This document shows, piece by piece, positions 8,367 to 19,413 of a DNA stretch of 55,079 nt. The stretch's first letter is position 1; every line of letters starts with the position of its first letter. The notes beneath the pieces are model-generated. The model saw only the letters and a program-made list of their open reading frames with translations. It had not been told where the DNA came from and did not search any database. This DNA comes from Peptococcaceae bacterium. GTDB taxonomy: Bacteria; Bacillota; Peptococcia; DRI-13. The position numbers and the translations under genes are program-made. The DNA lies in contig JAIHAN010000003.1 in the NCBI GenBank assembly GCA_020054815.1, forward strand, positions 1-55,079, in the 5' to 3' direction.

Positions 8367-8392
8367 TAAAACGCAGCTTAGCTGCGTTTTAT
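8367..8392 (+). terminator. Intrinsic terminator after iscU
   Basis: AAAACGCAGC-TTA-GCTGCGTTTT hairpin with a short T-run. It separates isc from mnmA only partly, since mnmA follows within 30 bp. Confidence 0.75.
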
Positions 8393-8419
8393 TCTACAAA
8401 TTAAGAAATGGGTGATTCG

Positions 8420-9520
8420 ATGTCAGGGAAGAAAAGGGTCATTGTGGCTATGAGCGGTGGTGTTGACAGTTCCGTGGCGGCTGCTTTGTTAAAAGAGCAA
8501 GGCTATGAGGTTATCGGTGTGACCATGCAGATCTGGCAGGCGGGCAAAGAAGATGAGAAGGCAGGAGGCTGCTGTTCCCTTTCGGCTGTCAACGATGCCA
8601 GGCGGGTGGCCGACAAACTCGGGATTCTCTATTATGTCATGAACTTTCGTAATCTCTTTGAAGAAAAAGTGATCAATTACTTTACTGATGAATACATGAA
8701 GGGCCGTACCCCCAATCCCTGTATCGCCTGCAACCGTTATGTAAAGTTTGAGGCTTTCCTGCACAAGGCCAAAGGCCTGGAAGCTGACTTTATTGCTACG
8801 GGTCATTATGCCAGGATAAACTATGATGAAGAGCGGAGGCGTTATCTTTTAAGAAAAGCCGTAGATGACCATAAAGATCAGACTTATGCCTTGTACAGCA
8901 TGACCCAGGACCAGCTGGCCCAAACATTATTTCCCCTGGGTGAATACACCAAACCCCAAATCAGGCAAAAAGCAGCAGAGCTAGGCTTGCTCGTGGCCAA
9001 TAAGCCTGACAGCCAGGAAATTTGCTTTGTCAGTGACAACAATTATAAGAACTTCCTCATGGAAAGGGTTGCACCGGAGGAGATTAAACCCGGTCCTTTT
9101 CTCAATACTAAAGGTGAGAGGATAGGAACGCACCAGGGTTTACCTTTTTATACCGTAGGACAGCGCAAGGGCCTGGGACTGGCCCTGGGCTATCCTGCTT
9201 ATGTTGTGGCCCTGGATACCAAAAGAAATGCAGTAATCATCGGTACTGACGAGGATGTTTACCAGAAGGCCCTCTTAGCCAGGGATAACAACTTTATTGC
9301 CATAGATGAACTAAAGAATCCCCTGGAAGTTGAGGCTAAGATCCGGTATGGGGCGGAGCCGGCTCCCGCGGTCATCTCTATGCAGCCTGACGGAAGAGTG
9401 CTGGTAGAGTTTAAGGAAGCACAGAGGGCCATTACCCCGGGTCAGGCCGTTGTTTATTACAAGGCTGATCTGGTTGTGGGTGGTGGGACAATCGATGAGG
9501 TGGTCTTCGCTGCAAGCTAA
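8420..9520 (+). CDS. mnmA: tRNA-uridine 2-sulfurtransferase
   Basis: Makes 2-thiouridine at U34 of tRNA-Lys, -Glu and -Gln with sulfur from IscS. The PP-loop SGGVDSS is near residue 13. The catalytic cysteines are in NPCIACNRYVKF and SQEICFV. Length is 366 aa. The ATG at 8420 is preferred over ATG 8408 because GGGTGAT lies in front of it. As in B. subtilis (yrvO-trmU), it follows the desulfurase that supplies its sulfur. Confidence 0.96.
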   Translation: MSGKKRVIVAMSGGVDSSVAAALLKEQGYEVIGVTMQIWQAGKEDEKAGGCCSLSAVNDARRVADKLGILYYVMNFRNLFEEKVINYFTDEYMKGRTPNPCIACNRYVKFEAFLHKAKGLEADFIATGHYARINYDEERRRYLLRKAVDDHKDQTYALYSMTQDQLAQTLFPLGEYTKPQIRQKAAELGLLVANKPDSQEICFVSDNNYKNFLMERVAPEEIKPGPFLNTKGERIGTHQGLPFYTVGQRKGLGLALGYPAYVVALDTKRNAVIIGTDEDVYQKALLARDNNFIAIDELKNPLEVEAKIRYGAEPAPAVISMQPDGRVLVEFKEAQRAITPGQAVVYYKADLVVGGGTIDEVVFAAS

Positions 9521-9542
9521 AAGCCGTTTGAACGGCTTTTTT
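9519..9542 (+). terminator. Intrinsic terminator after mnmA
   Basis: AAAGCCGTT-TG-AACGGCTTT hairpin followed by T-rich sequence. Confidence 0.9.
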
Positions 9543-9640
9543 CTCTGTTCTTTACTATTTTTTAATACAGTGAATCCTTAGAGGGTTTAGTGGTAATAAT
9601 AGAAGTAATGCCATTGTTTAGATGTGTAAGGTAGCAGGAA

Positions 9641-10090
9641 ATGAAAAAGGGACGTGAACTCAAAAATCTTCCCGTGATCGAAGTCAGTTCCGGACAGTTA
9701 CTGGGTTATGTAAGGGAAATAGAGGTTAAGGAAAACAGCAGGCTCTCCGGGCTATATGTTACATCACTAAGTAATGAGATATGCTACGTTCCATGGGATA
9801 ACATTGCCAGCATAGGGAGAGATGCTATTTTTATCAAAAGTAAAGAAGAAAACCAGAAGGTAGAAAGCGTCCCCGTGGAAAAAACTGCTTACTGCGGTTC
9901 CTGGGTTATGAGCGCCAGCGGAAAGAACCTGGGAACTATAGAAGACATCGTGATTGAAGAAAGTAGCGGTAATGTGGTCGGTTATGAAATATCTGACGGT
10001 TACCTGAAAGATTTCTTAATGGGAAGGTCTGTCATAGCCCAGGCTGATGTAGTAACCTATGGCGATGATGTTTTTATTGTGGCAGATTAA
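9641..10090 (+). CDS. PRC-barrel domain protein (YrrD-like)
   Basis: Protein of 149 aa with two PRC-barrel repeats: about residues 1-70 (LPVIEVSSGQLLGYVREIEV) and 75-149 (GSWVMSASGKNLGTIEDIV). These are small beta-barrels used in RNA processing and photosystem proteins. Its cellular role is unknown. It occupies the position of B. subtilis yrrD between mnmA and alaS. The ATG follows a weak AGGA. The next gene, 25 bp on, encodes a small zinc-ribbon protein. Confidence 0.85.
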   Translation: MKKGRELKNLPVIEVSSGQLLGYVREIEVKENSRLSGLYVTSLSNEICYVPWDNIASIGRDAIFIKSKEENQKVESVPVEKTAYCGSWVMSASGKNLGTIEDIVIEESSGNVVGYEISDGYLKDFLMGRSVIAQADVVTYGDDVFIVAD

Positions 10091-10115
10091 GAGAACGTAA
10101 GGGAGAGGGAAGACA

Positions 10116-10286
10116 TTGAGATGTCCGGTTTGTAACGGTAAGTCTGTGGGTAAGGTGGGTGTAGACCAGTTTTACTGCTGGGATTGTTTTGTGGAATATC
10201 AAAAACAGGGTGATAACATTAAAATCTACTCAGTGGCCGAAGACGGCAGTTTAATTGACTTTCATGAACCAGCAAGCATCTCATAA
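10116..10286 (+). CDS. Small zinc-ribbon protein (56 aa)
   Basis: TTG start at 10116, 6 bases after GGGAGAGGG. The product has two CxxC pairs, Cys3/Cys6 (RCPVCNG) and Cys21/Cys24 (YCWDCF), the pattern of a small treble-clef or ribbon zinc site, then a C-terminal stretch without obvious motif. It fills the gap between the PRC-barrel and YtxH-like genes, with a clear ribosome site. No function is known; the family was not recognised beyond the metal-binding pattern. Confidence 0.75.
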   Translation: MRCPVCNGKSVGKVGVDQFYCWDCFVEYQKQGDNIKIYSVAEDGSLIDFHEPASIS

Positions 10287-10303
10287 AGTCAGGAGGTGAT
10301 CGT

Positions 10304-10495
10304 GTGCGGCGGGGCTTTATCAATGGCCTTCTAGTCGGAGGAATACTTGGAACCTTAGTCGGACTCTTCACTAGCCCCCAGATGAAACCAACCCCGGAAA
10401 AATATCTCGTGGGGAGAACTAAGAAAATTGGCCGCCGGGCTGGGAAAATTATTTCTGAGATGACACATGATTTCAGACGCATCATGAAAAAATAA
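10304..10495 (+). CDS. YtxH-like small membrane protein
   Basis: 63 aa beginning at GTG 10304 right after AGGAGGTGATC. One glycine-rich hydrophobic segment (GFINGLLVGGILGTLVGLFTSP, residues 4-25) is followed by a basic tail, the layout of YtxH-domain proteins. Such proteins are often stress or envelope associated, but no activity is established. It is the last gene before a terminator and cotranscribed with the two small genes upstream. Confidence 0.75.
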   Translation: MRRGFINGLLVGGILGTLVGLFTSPQMKPTPEKYLVGRTKKIGRRAGKIISEMTHDFRRIMKK

Positions 10496-10508
10496 TGAGG
10501 AAAAATAA

Positions 10509-10534
10509 GAAGCAAGCTTAAGCTTGCTTTCTTT
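10509..10534 (+). terminator. Intrinsic terminator after the ytxH-like gene
   Basis: AAGCAAGCTTAAGCTTGCTT is a self-complementary hairpin followed by TCTTT. Confidence 0.75.
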
Positions 10535-10592
10535 GTCAATTTATTAACTAAACAACACAGGTAGGGCATTATAACTAAAGTGGCGGGGAGAA

Positions 10593-11612
10593 ATGAATTA
10601 TAAAATTTTGCGTATTCCTGGTACATTACTGGTCATATTACTGCTCTTTTGGTTTCTCTGGTCTGTAAGGGCCGTTTTAACACCTTTTTTTATCGGTTTT
10701 ATCATTGCTTATATTTTGGACCCTTTTGTGGATATTTTAGAACAGAGCAGAATACCCCGTGCTTGGGCCATCATTTTCATTTATTTTTTCTTTATGGGCG
10801 CTTTCTTCCTGCTAATTTTTTATGCCTTGCCCATTATCCTGGTTGATCTTAATAAACTCATCGAGGCTGTCCCCGAGTATACCCGGTTTATACAGGATAC
10901 AATAAGGGAAATACAAAAAGAGTACAGTCGTGTTCCTATCCCGGACAGCATCAGACAGGTGACCGATGAAACCATTGTTCGTGGCGAAAGCCTGGTTATT
11001 TCCCTGATACAGGGGCTGGTTCAGGGGATTATCCATCTTTTTTCCCAGAGTTTTAATTTTATCCTTGCACCCATTCTTAGTTTTTACATTCTCAAAGAAT
11101 TTAATAAGTTAGGTAAATATGCTTTGATGTTCATTCCCGTCCGGTTCCGGGCGGAAGCAGCCCAGATTGCCGGCGAAATTAACCTGGTCTTACGTAAATT
11201 TATCAGAGGGAATTTTCTGGTGGCTCTCCTGGTGGCCATACTCACCACTCTGGGCATGTATTTGATCGGTATGGATTTTCCCGTACTTTTGGGTATTGTC
11301 GTGGGAGTAACGAATTTTATCCCTTATTTCGGGGCTATTATCGGCACCATACCTGCCTTCTTACTGGCCCTCATCAAATCTAAGTGGCTGGCCCTTTATG
11401 TCCTGGGTGTGATGTTTTTAGTCCAGCAGATTGAGGGGAATATTATCTCGCCGAAAGTACTGGGTGATTGCGTAGGGCTGCACCCCCTCGTCATTATTTT
11501 TGCCTTGCTGGCAGGCGGACAACTATGGGGGTTAGCCGGCTTGCTGGTGGCTATACCCCTGGCTGCCATAAGCAAGATTCTTCTTAAACATATCTTTGTT
11601 CGTCTTTTTTGA
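10593..11612 (+). CDS. AI-2E-family (PerM/YtvI-type) membrane permease, YrrI-like
   Basis: Integral membrane protein of 339 aa with about seven to eight hydrophobic segments: two near the N-terminus, a pair around residues 60-90, a soluble amphipathic stretch at 90-140, then a cluster to the end. NFIPYFGAIIGTIPAFLLAL and the C-terminal QQIEGNIISPKVLG segment are hallmarks of the AI-2E transporter family. Members export or take up diverse substrates, some acting as Na+/H+ antiporters, so no substrate is assigned. It precedes the T-box of alaS, as B. subtilis yrrI precedes alaS. Confidence 0.88.
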   Translation: MNYKILRIPGTLLVILLLFWFLWSVRAVLTPFFIGFIIAYILDPFVDILEQSRIPRAWAIIFIYFFFMGAFFLLIFYALPIILVDLNKLIEAVPEYTRFIQDTIREIQKEYSRVPIPDSIRQVTDETIVRGESLVISLIQGLVQGIIHLFSQSFNFILAPILSFYILKEFNKLGKYALMFIPVRFRAEAAQIAGEINLVLRKFIRGNFLVALLVAILTTLGMYLIGMDFPVLLGIVVGVTNFIPYFGAIIGTIPAFLLALIKSKWLALYVLGVMFLVQQIEGNIISPKVLGDCVGLHPLVIIFALLAGGQLWGLAGLLVAIPLAAISKILLKHIFVRLF

Positions 11613-11618
11613 GTTTCG

Positions 11619-11647
11619 TTGACAAGAATATGCCCTTTTCGTATAAT
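11619..11647 (+). promoter_or_regulatory. Consensus promoter of alaS
   Basis: TTGACA (11619-11624), 17 bp, TATAAT (11642-11647): a perfect sigma-A promoter driving the T-box leader. Confidence 0.93.
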
Positions 11648-11653
11648 TAACGT

Positions 11654-11917
11654 ATTGATTAATATTGGAAAAAACCGTGAAGGGATCAGTAAATTACACC
11701 GCCTGTCCAGAGAGGAAACCCTGGAGCTGTAAGGTTTCTCAGGAGGTCTGGTTGAAAGCCATCCCGGAGTTGCTGGGGGATAACTCCAGCGGGGGCATAC
11801 CCTTACATGCCATGGTCATGTACCAAATAAAGAGACCGCTTCGGTGGTAAGCAGGGTGGTACCGCGAGATGAACTCTCGTCCCTGACACGAAAGTGTTAG
11901 TGATGGGGGTTTTTTTA
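11654..11917 (+). promoter_or_regulatory. T-box riboswitch, alanine specific
   Basis: Leader that senses uncharged tRNA-Ala. Stem I starts with the GTGAAGGGATCAGTAAAT block and has the AGAGAG and distal-loop features near 11710. The specifier follows the conserved GAA: GAAA-GCC-A places the Ala codon GCC at 11758-11760. The T-box sequence AAGCAGGGTGGTACCGCG is at 11849-11866, where it would pair with the tRNA acceptor end. The competing terminator hairpin runs from about 11877 to the T-run at 11912. Uncharged tRNA should stabilise the antiterminator and raise alaS expression. A small reading frame inside it is not a gene. Confidence 0.95.
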
Positions 11918-11918
11918 A

Positions 11919-14588
<2,670 letters not shown>

Positions 14589-14669
14589 TTTCTTAAATAA
14601 AGAGGATTATGGGTCCCTTGCACAGAATATTTACCATAAAGAATGGATTTAATTTGGTGGGGTGATGTT

Positions 14670-14927
14670 ATGCCGAATGACAGATTGGAAGAAACCATGA
14701 TGTTCCGGGTAAAAACTGAAGATGACGTCCGGGCTCAAGATGTGCTAGTACATGTCTACGAGGCACTGAAGGAAAAAGGCTACAATCCGATTAATCAGAT
14801 GGTAGGATACCTGTTGTCAGGTGATCCTGCTTACATCACCAGCCACAAAAACGCCCGTTCCCTGATTAGGAAGCTTGAACGGGACGAACTGTTGGAAGAA
14901 CTCCTGCGCAAATATTTAGGGAAATAA
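14670..14927 (+). CDS. ireB: IreB-family regulatory phosphoprotein (UPF0297)
   Basis: Small cytoplasmic protein of 85 aa; the Enterococcus homologue is a substrate of the PASTA kinase IreK and lowers cephalosporin tolerance. The Thr in the N-terminal LEETMMF corresponds to the phosphorylated region. Core motif: [24 protein letters not shown] 14670 is preferred because GGTGGGGTGAT lies just before it and homologues start here; ATG 14643 would add nine residues. The alaS-ireB-ruvX-yrzB order is conserved in Firmicutes, interrupted here by one gene. Confidence 0.92.
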   Translation: MPNDRLEETMMFRVKTEDDVRAQDVLVHVYEALKEKGYNPINQMVGYLLSGDPAYITSHKNARSLIRKLERDELLEELLRKYLGK

Positions 14928-14935
14928 CCATTAAG

Positions 14936-14962
14936 TAAGCCTCACACTTTGTGTGAGGCTTA
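14936..14962 (+). terminator. Hairpin after ireB, weak terminator
   Basis: TAAGCCTCACAC-TTT-GTGTGAGGCTTA, a 12-bp perfect stem. No T-run follows, so termination may be partial or the hairpin may protect the mRNA end. Confidence 0.6.
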
Positions 14963-15018
14963 TCCTCATTGTCCAGGAAATTTATAAATATGCGGAAAAA
15001 GAAGGGTAAACTCTTTTT

Positions 15019-15966
15019 ATGGAATATAAACTTTTGGGTAATACAGGTTTAAAGGTATCCCGGCTCTGTTTTGGTGCGTTAACTATTGGACCCTTACAGG
15101 CCAACTTAAGCATCAAGCAAGGGGCCGCCCTTTTACGTTATGCTTTTGAACTGGGAGTCAATTTTATTGATACGGCCAAGCTTTACGGTACCTATCCCTA
15201 TATCAAAGAGGCTTTGCGAGGCTGGGATACTCCTGTCATCATTGCCAGTAAATCATATGATTACACCTGGGAAGGCATGCGGCAGAGTTTAGAAGAAGCC
15301 CGCTTAGCTCTGAACCGGGACTATCTTGATATTTTTCTTCTCCATGAACAGGAATCAGAATTAACTTTAGAAGGACACCGTCCTGCTTTAGAGTATTTAT
15401 GGGAAGCCAAAGTCAAGGGGTTAATTAAGGCCGTAGGAGTTTCCACTCATACTGTGGAAGTAGTAAAGGTTGCTGCGGCGCGTCCGGATATTGAGGTTAT
15501 TCACCCTCTTGTCAATTATCAAGGGCTTGGACTCCTTGACGGCGCTCTCCCGGAACTCATTGAAGCCATTAAGACTGCCTATAGTGCAGGGAAGGGAATA
15601 TATGGGATGAAGCCCCTGGGGGGTGGAAACCTTATCCGGGATGTGGATAAGGCTTTACAATACGCTTTTAATCTCCCCTATTTGCATAGTGTGGCTGTAG
15701 GCTGCAAAACTCCTGAGGAATTGGTTTATAATATTTGCATTATGGAAGGGAAGGAACCTCCCCCCAGTCTTAAAAAGAAAACCCGGGGGATACCCCGTAA
15801 ACTCCATATTGAGGAATGGTGTCAGGGCTGTGGAGAATGCGTGAAAAAATGTCCCTCGGCGCTCCTGAAAATTCAGGAGGGGAAAGCCGTTTTGACAGGG
15901 GAAGGCTGTTTATTTTGCGGGTACTGCGGAGCGGCCTGTCCCCAGTTTGCCATTAAGGTTCTTTAA
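15019..15966 (+). CDS. Aldo/keto reductase with C-terminal 2x[4Fe-4S] ferredoxin domain
   Basis: 315 aa. Residues 1-255 form an AKR barrel with the catalytic tetrad visible: Asp and Tyr in FIDTAKLYG, Lys in IIASKSYD, His in FLLHEQE. Residues 265-315 carry two CxxCxxC-type clusters (CQGCGECVKKCP and CLFCGYCGAACP). The fusion is common in anaerobes and may couple a carbonyl reduction to ferredoxin, but the substrate is unknown. It is inserted between ireB and ruvX, normally adjacent in Firmicutes, with ruvX starting 18 bp downstream. Confidence 0.9.
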   Translation: MEYKLLGNTGLKVSRLCFGALTIGPLQANLSIKQGAALLRYAFELGVNFIDTAKLYGTYPYIKEALRGWDTPVIIASKSYDYTWEGMRQSLEEARLALNRDYLDIFLLHEQESELTLEGHRPALEYLWEAKVKGLIKAVGVSTHTVEVVKVAAARPDIEVIHPLVNYQGLGLLDGALPELIEAIKTAYSAGKGIYGMKPLGGGNLIRDVDKALQYAFNLPYLHSVAVGCKTPEELVYNICIMEGKEPPPSLKKKTRGIPRKLHIEEWCQGCGECVKKCPSALLKIQEGKAVLTGEGCLFCGYCGAACPQFAIKVL

Positions 15967-15984
15967 AGGGAAGTGTGAAAGGTT

Positions 15985-16410
15985 ATGCAGCGAGTCTTAG
16001 GTTTAGACATCGGCGATAGGCGGATCGGTGTTTCCATTAGCGATGCCCTGGGTATTACTGCTCAGGGGTTGGAAACCGTAGAGAGAAGTGAGCCGGAAAA
16101 GGATATTCAAACCATAGTGGACATTATTGAAAAATGGGAAATTAGCAAAATAGTGGTGGGTTTGCCGAAAAACATGAACGGTACCTTAGGTCCACAGGCG
16201 GAAAAGGTCAAAGAATTTATTCAGCGCCTGCAGCAGGAGGTAGCTATCCAGGTGGTGTTCTGGGATGAACGACTGACCACGGTGGCCGCGGAGCGAACCT
16301 TGCTGGAAGGGAATGTATCCCGGAAAAAGAGGAAAGGTGTCATTGACAAAGTGGCCGCCAACATGATTCTCCAGGGTTATCTGGATAGTTGTGATAGGAT
16401 AAATAAATAA
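15985..16410 (+). CDS. ruvX: RuvX/YqgF Holliday-junction resolvase-like nuclease
   Basis: RNase H-fold protein of 141 aa (B. subtilis YrrK), implicated in 16S rRNA 5' maturation and possibly junction resolution. The first active-site Asp is in LGLDIGDRRIG, Glu lies after the VVGLPKNMNG strand (residues 52-61) in the WDERLTT segment, and the last Asp is near DKVAANMILQGYLD. The ATG follows a GGAAGTGTGAAAGG ribosome site. It is probably cotranscribed with the aldo/keto reductase. Confidence 0.95.
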   Translation: MQRVLGLDIGDRRIGVSISDALGITAQGLETVERSEPEKDIQTIVDIIEKWEISKIVVGLPKNMNGTLGPQAEKVKEFIQRLQQEVAIQVVFWDERLTTVAAERTLLEGNVSRKKRKGVIDKVAANMILQGYLDSCDRINK

Positions 16411-16445
16411 TTTATTGTTCCAGCCGATTATTTTTTTAGTGAAAG

Positions 16446-16475
16446 TTGACAACCTATATAAGAGAAAGGTACAAT
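16446..16475 (+). promoter_or_regulatory. Promoter of the yrzB-like gene
   Basis: TTGACA (16446-16451) and TACAAT (16470-16475) with an 18-bp spacer, 33 bp before the start codon. Confidence 0.8.
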
Positions 16476-16508
16476 TTCTGTAACGAGAAAAGGAAAGAGG
16501 TGGAAACA

Positions 16509-16781
16509 ATGACAAACATCAACGAGGAAAACATTGTACTAGTGGACGAGGACGGTGAAGAACACGAATTCGCTTTAATTGATGTTATCGAGGTTGACGG
16601 GGAAGAGTATGCTATTCTAGAGCCTCTGGATGGTGACGAGGATATTAGTGAGGCCATTATTTTAAAGATCGGTAAAGATGAAAACGGCGAAGATATCCTC
16701 TATGATATTGAAGATGATGAAGAATGGGAAAAAGTTGCCGATAGATGGCAGGAAATGATTGAAGAGGACGAAGAAGAATAG
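16509..16781 (+). CDS. yrzB: DUF1292 protein, YrzB-like
   Basis: Very acidic 90-aa cytoplasmic protein of the DUF1292 family, function unknown. The core VLVDEDGEEHEFALIDVIEVDGEEYAIL is typical; the C-terminus is a run of Asp and Glu. ATG 16509 follows AGAGGTGG; an upstream in-frame ATG at 16446 falls on the promoter. It has its own promoter and terminator, so it is monocistronic here although it keeps the conserved place after ruvX. Confidence 0.92.
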   Translation: MTNINEENIVLVDEDGEEHEFALIDVIEVDGEEYAILEPLDGDEDISEAIILKIGKDENGEDILYDIEDDEEWEKVADRWQEMIEEDEEE

Positions 16782-16796
16782 ATTGCAACTGATAGG

Positions 16797-16826
16797 CCCT
16801 TTGTCTAATAGACGGAGGGCTTTTTA
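16797..16826 (+). terminator. Intrinsic terminator after yrzB
   Basis: GCCCTTTGTCTA-A-TAGACGGAGGGC hairpin (two internal mismatches) followed by TTTTT. Confidence 0.85.
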
Positions 16827-16911
16827 ATTTCGTTGTCCGGCAAGGTGAATAAATCCAGGTGGTTAAGGACATGGTGTAAATGAGGGAAAAAGCGTACAAG
16901 GGAGGAATAGT

Positions 16912-18336
16912 GTGGCGAAACATCTTTCCCTAAGCCTTTTTTTATTAATCTTTATCTTATCTTGCCCACTATATGCCCTACCGGGGGACGAGCAATTTAT
17001 CATTGAAGGCGTTACTGTAAATGGTGTTCCCGTGGGAGGTAAATCCCGGGCCGATCTATTAGAAATTTTGAACCAGCAGGAAAAAGTAATCTTAAGTGAA
17101 AAAGTTACTATCCATATTCCGGAAGTGAGCAAAACGGAATTTCTATCCTACGAAAAAGTAGGCATTACAATTGATAAGGAGAGAATCTGGTCTGCCGCCA
17201 GTTCCATCGGTAAAGAAGGAAATTGGTGGAGCAGAGCCTGGTTAAGGTGGCAGGTACAGAGGAAAGGTTATCATATACCCCTTTATCTCCAACTGGATAA
17301 GAGTAAAGCCTTTAATGTCCTGCACACATTGGCCAAGCCCTGGCGAAAGGAGCCCCAGGACGCGAGGTTAATGGTTACTCGTAATGATAAGGTGGTTATC
17401 CTCCCGGAAATAGAGGGTAGAAGCATTCCTGTACCGGCAGTCTTGGAAGAGTTAGAGAACAAAGTAAAATTAGCGGGCTCCGAACCAATCGCTTTAATCC
17501 TTACTTTCCAACGGGAGAAACCGTCCCGCACGGCCAAGGACCTGCAGGATTATAAAATAACGGGGTTGATTGCCAAATTCTCGACCCAATTTAACCCTGC
17601 CAACATCAACCGCAGCGACAATATACGTTTAGCGGCTTTAGCCTTAGACAATTTTTTTCTCAAACCCGGCCAGCAGTTTTCCTTTAATGAAATTGTGGGT
17701 CCCCGGACTAAAGAAGCAGGCTACAATGAAGCCACCATCATTCAAAATAATGAGTTTGTCTCGGGTGTGGGCGGAGGTGTCTGCCAGGTTTCTACTACCC
17801 TCTATAATACGGTGCTGCGGGCTAATTTAAAGATCATTGAGCGTTCACCCCATTCCCTGATTATTCCCTATGTGGAACCTGGCCTCGATGCTACTGTAGT
17901 CTACGGCTACAGAGATTTTAAGTTCCAGAATAATACGGAAGGATGTCTTATTCTCAAAACGGCTGTGTACCAAAATACCATAACATGTAAAATTTACGGG
18001 TTGGAAAGGCCGGAACAGAAAGTGGTAATCAAAAGTTTTCAAGAAAAAGTCATTGAGCCTAAGACGATATACCGGGAAGACCCTACGGTGCCTAAAGGGC
18101 AGTATATTGTAGAAAAAAAAGGCAGCCGGGGTTGGGTCATTCGGGTGGAAAGACATATTTACCGGAACGGTCAGCTGGTATACTCGGAGGTAATTTCCCG
18201 GGACATTTACCCTCCCGTTCATCGTATCATTAAGACCTTTTCCGCGGAGGATCTGGAAATATCCCAACCAACTGAAACACCTTCGTCAGGAGTGCCAGCT
18301 TCCCTTTATTGTCCACAAGTCGCCCCTGTAGTATAA
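16912..18336 (+). CDS. VanW-family protein with peptidoglycan-binding and G5 domains
   Basis: Exported cell-wall protein of 474 aa. Signal peptide at residues 1-23 (hydrophobic LSLFLLIFILSCPLYA). Then a PG_binding_4-like region (about 30-200), the VanW domain (about 210-370; GQQFSFNEIVGPRTKEAGY and GVGGGVCQVSTTLYN), and a G5 domain (about 380-445). The G5 domain suggests binding to amino sugars of peptidoglycan. The start is GTG 16912 after GGGAGGAA. VanW proteins are not needed for vancomycin resistance, and there is no van operon here. mltG follows within 34 bp, suggesting a joint cell-wall role. Confidence 0.92.
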   Translation: MAKHLSLSLFLLIFILSCPLYALPGDEQFIIEGVTVNGVPVGGKSRADLLEILNQQEKVILSEKVTIHIPEVSKTEFLSYEKVGITIDKERIWSAASSIGKEGNWWSRAWLRWQVQRKGYHIPLYLQLDKSKAFNVLHTLAKPWRKEPQDARLMVTRNDKVVILPEIEGRSIPVPAVLEELENKVKLAGSEPIALILTFQREKPSRTAKDLQDYKITGLIAKFSTQFNPANINRSDNIRLAALALDNFFLKPGQQFSFNEIVGPRTKEAGYNEATIIQNNEFVSGVGGGVCQVSTTLYNTVLRANLKIIERSPHSLIIPYVEPGLDATVVYGYRDFKFQNNTEGCLILKTAVYQNTITCKIYGLERPEQKVVIKSFQEKVIEPKTIYREDPTVPKGQYIVEKKGSRGWVIRVERHIYRNGQLVYSEVISRDIYPPVHRIIKTFSAEDLEISQPTETPSSGVPASLYCPQVAPVV

Positions 18337-18369
18337 TAGACAATCATGGATAAAAAAGGAGATAAGGTG

Positions 18370-19401
18370 ATGAATCCCCCCTTGATGCCTACTAAGAAAA
18401 GAACAGCGGGACCGGTCATCGGCTTTGTGGCCTTGCTCCTAGCTGTGGTTATGACTATGGGCGCAATTTTTTACGGCCAAATGGGGCCGGCAGTTCCCGG
18501 CAGCAGTGAGGAAAAACTCTTTATTATTGAACACGGTGCTGCTACGGGCAAAATTGCTGCAGACCTGCAGAAAGAGGGTCTTATCAAAAATGCCCAGACC
18601 TTTTTATTGTACAGCCGTTTGACGGGCAAGATCGACAAATTCAAATCAGGTCAGTATTTAATCAGCCCCTCCTTTAATGTTCCCCAGATTGTTGATCTTC
18701 TCGTAAAAGGGAAAGTTGCCACCATCACTTTTACCATTCCCGAGGGCTATCATCTCAGGCAGATAGCCGATGTTTTTGTGAAGGCAGGTATATCTACGGA
18801 GGAAGAGTTTTGGCGGGTTGTTAAGGATGGAAACTTTAACTACCCGTTTCTCAAAGACTTACCTCGCAATGAGCGGAGGCTGGAAGGCTACCTGTTTCCA
18901 GAAACCTATATTATCCCTAAAGGTATGAAAACTGAACAGGTTATTGATTTGATGCTCAGGCAGTTTGACCAGGTTTACAAAAAACTTCCCTCCAACAAGT
19001 CTAATCTTACCATGCATGAGGTAGTTACCCTGGCTTCCATTGTGGAAGGGGAGTCCAGGCTCGATGCGGAAAGGCCGCTGATTGCTTCTGTTTTTCTTAA
19101 CCGCCTTAAGATCAATATGAAACTTGATTCAGATGCTACCGTCCAGTATCTCTTTGATAAAAGAAAAGAGCGGGTTTTATACAAGGATTTGGAAATCGAT
19201 TCACCCTACAATACCTACCGTAACCGGGGGCTGCCCCCCGGGCCCATAGGCAGCCCGGGCGAGGCTTCTTTACGTGCCGTACTGGTCCCGGCTCAATCCA
19301 ATTACCTTTATTTTGTGGCCAAGAAAGACGGCAGTGGGCAGCATGTTTTTGCTGCCACTCATGATGAGCATATCCGTAATAAACAGCGTCTGGGTTATTA
19401 G
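18370..19401 (+). CDS. mltG: Endolytic murein transglycosylase MltG (YceG-like)
   Basis: Membrane-anchored enzyme that cuts nascent glycan strands and sets their length. 343 aa, with one N-terminal transmembrane helix (about residues 13-35), a LysM-like region, and the catalytic domain with the Glu in ASIVEGESR plus LDSDATVQY and SPYNTY. The start is ATG 18370, 9 bases after GGAG; ATG 18346 would overlap the ribosome site region. B. subtilis yrrL holds the same position before yrrM. Confidence 0.95.
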   Translation: MNPPLMPTKKRTAGPVIGFVALLLAVVMTMGAIFYGQMGPAVPGSSEEKLFIIEHGAATGKIAADLQKEGLIKNAQTFLLYSRLTGKIDKFKSGQYLISPSFNVPQIVDLLVKGKVATITFTIPEGYHLRQIADVFVKAGISTEEEFWRVVKDGNFNYPFLKDLPRNERRLEGYLFPETYIIPKGMKTEQVIDLMLRQFDQVYKKLPSNKSNLTMHEVVTLASIVEGESRLDAERPLIASVFLNRLKINMKLDSDATVQYLFDKRKERVLYKDLEIDSPYNTYRNRGLPPGPIGSPGEASLRAVLVPAQSNYLYFVAKKDGSGQHVFAATHDEHIRNKQRLGY

Positions 19402-19413
19402 CGAGGTGTCAAA

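Noticed and set aside
11665-11850. 61-codon reading frame before alaS
   Set aside because: It is inside the T-box leader; the sequence is explained by conserved RNA elements.
16912-18336. Vancomycin-resistance locus suggested by VanW
   Set aside because: VanW-domain proteins are widespread wall proteins; no vanHAX or vanRS genes are nearby.
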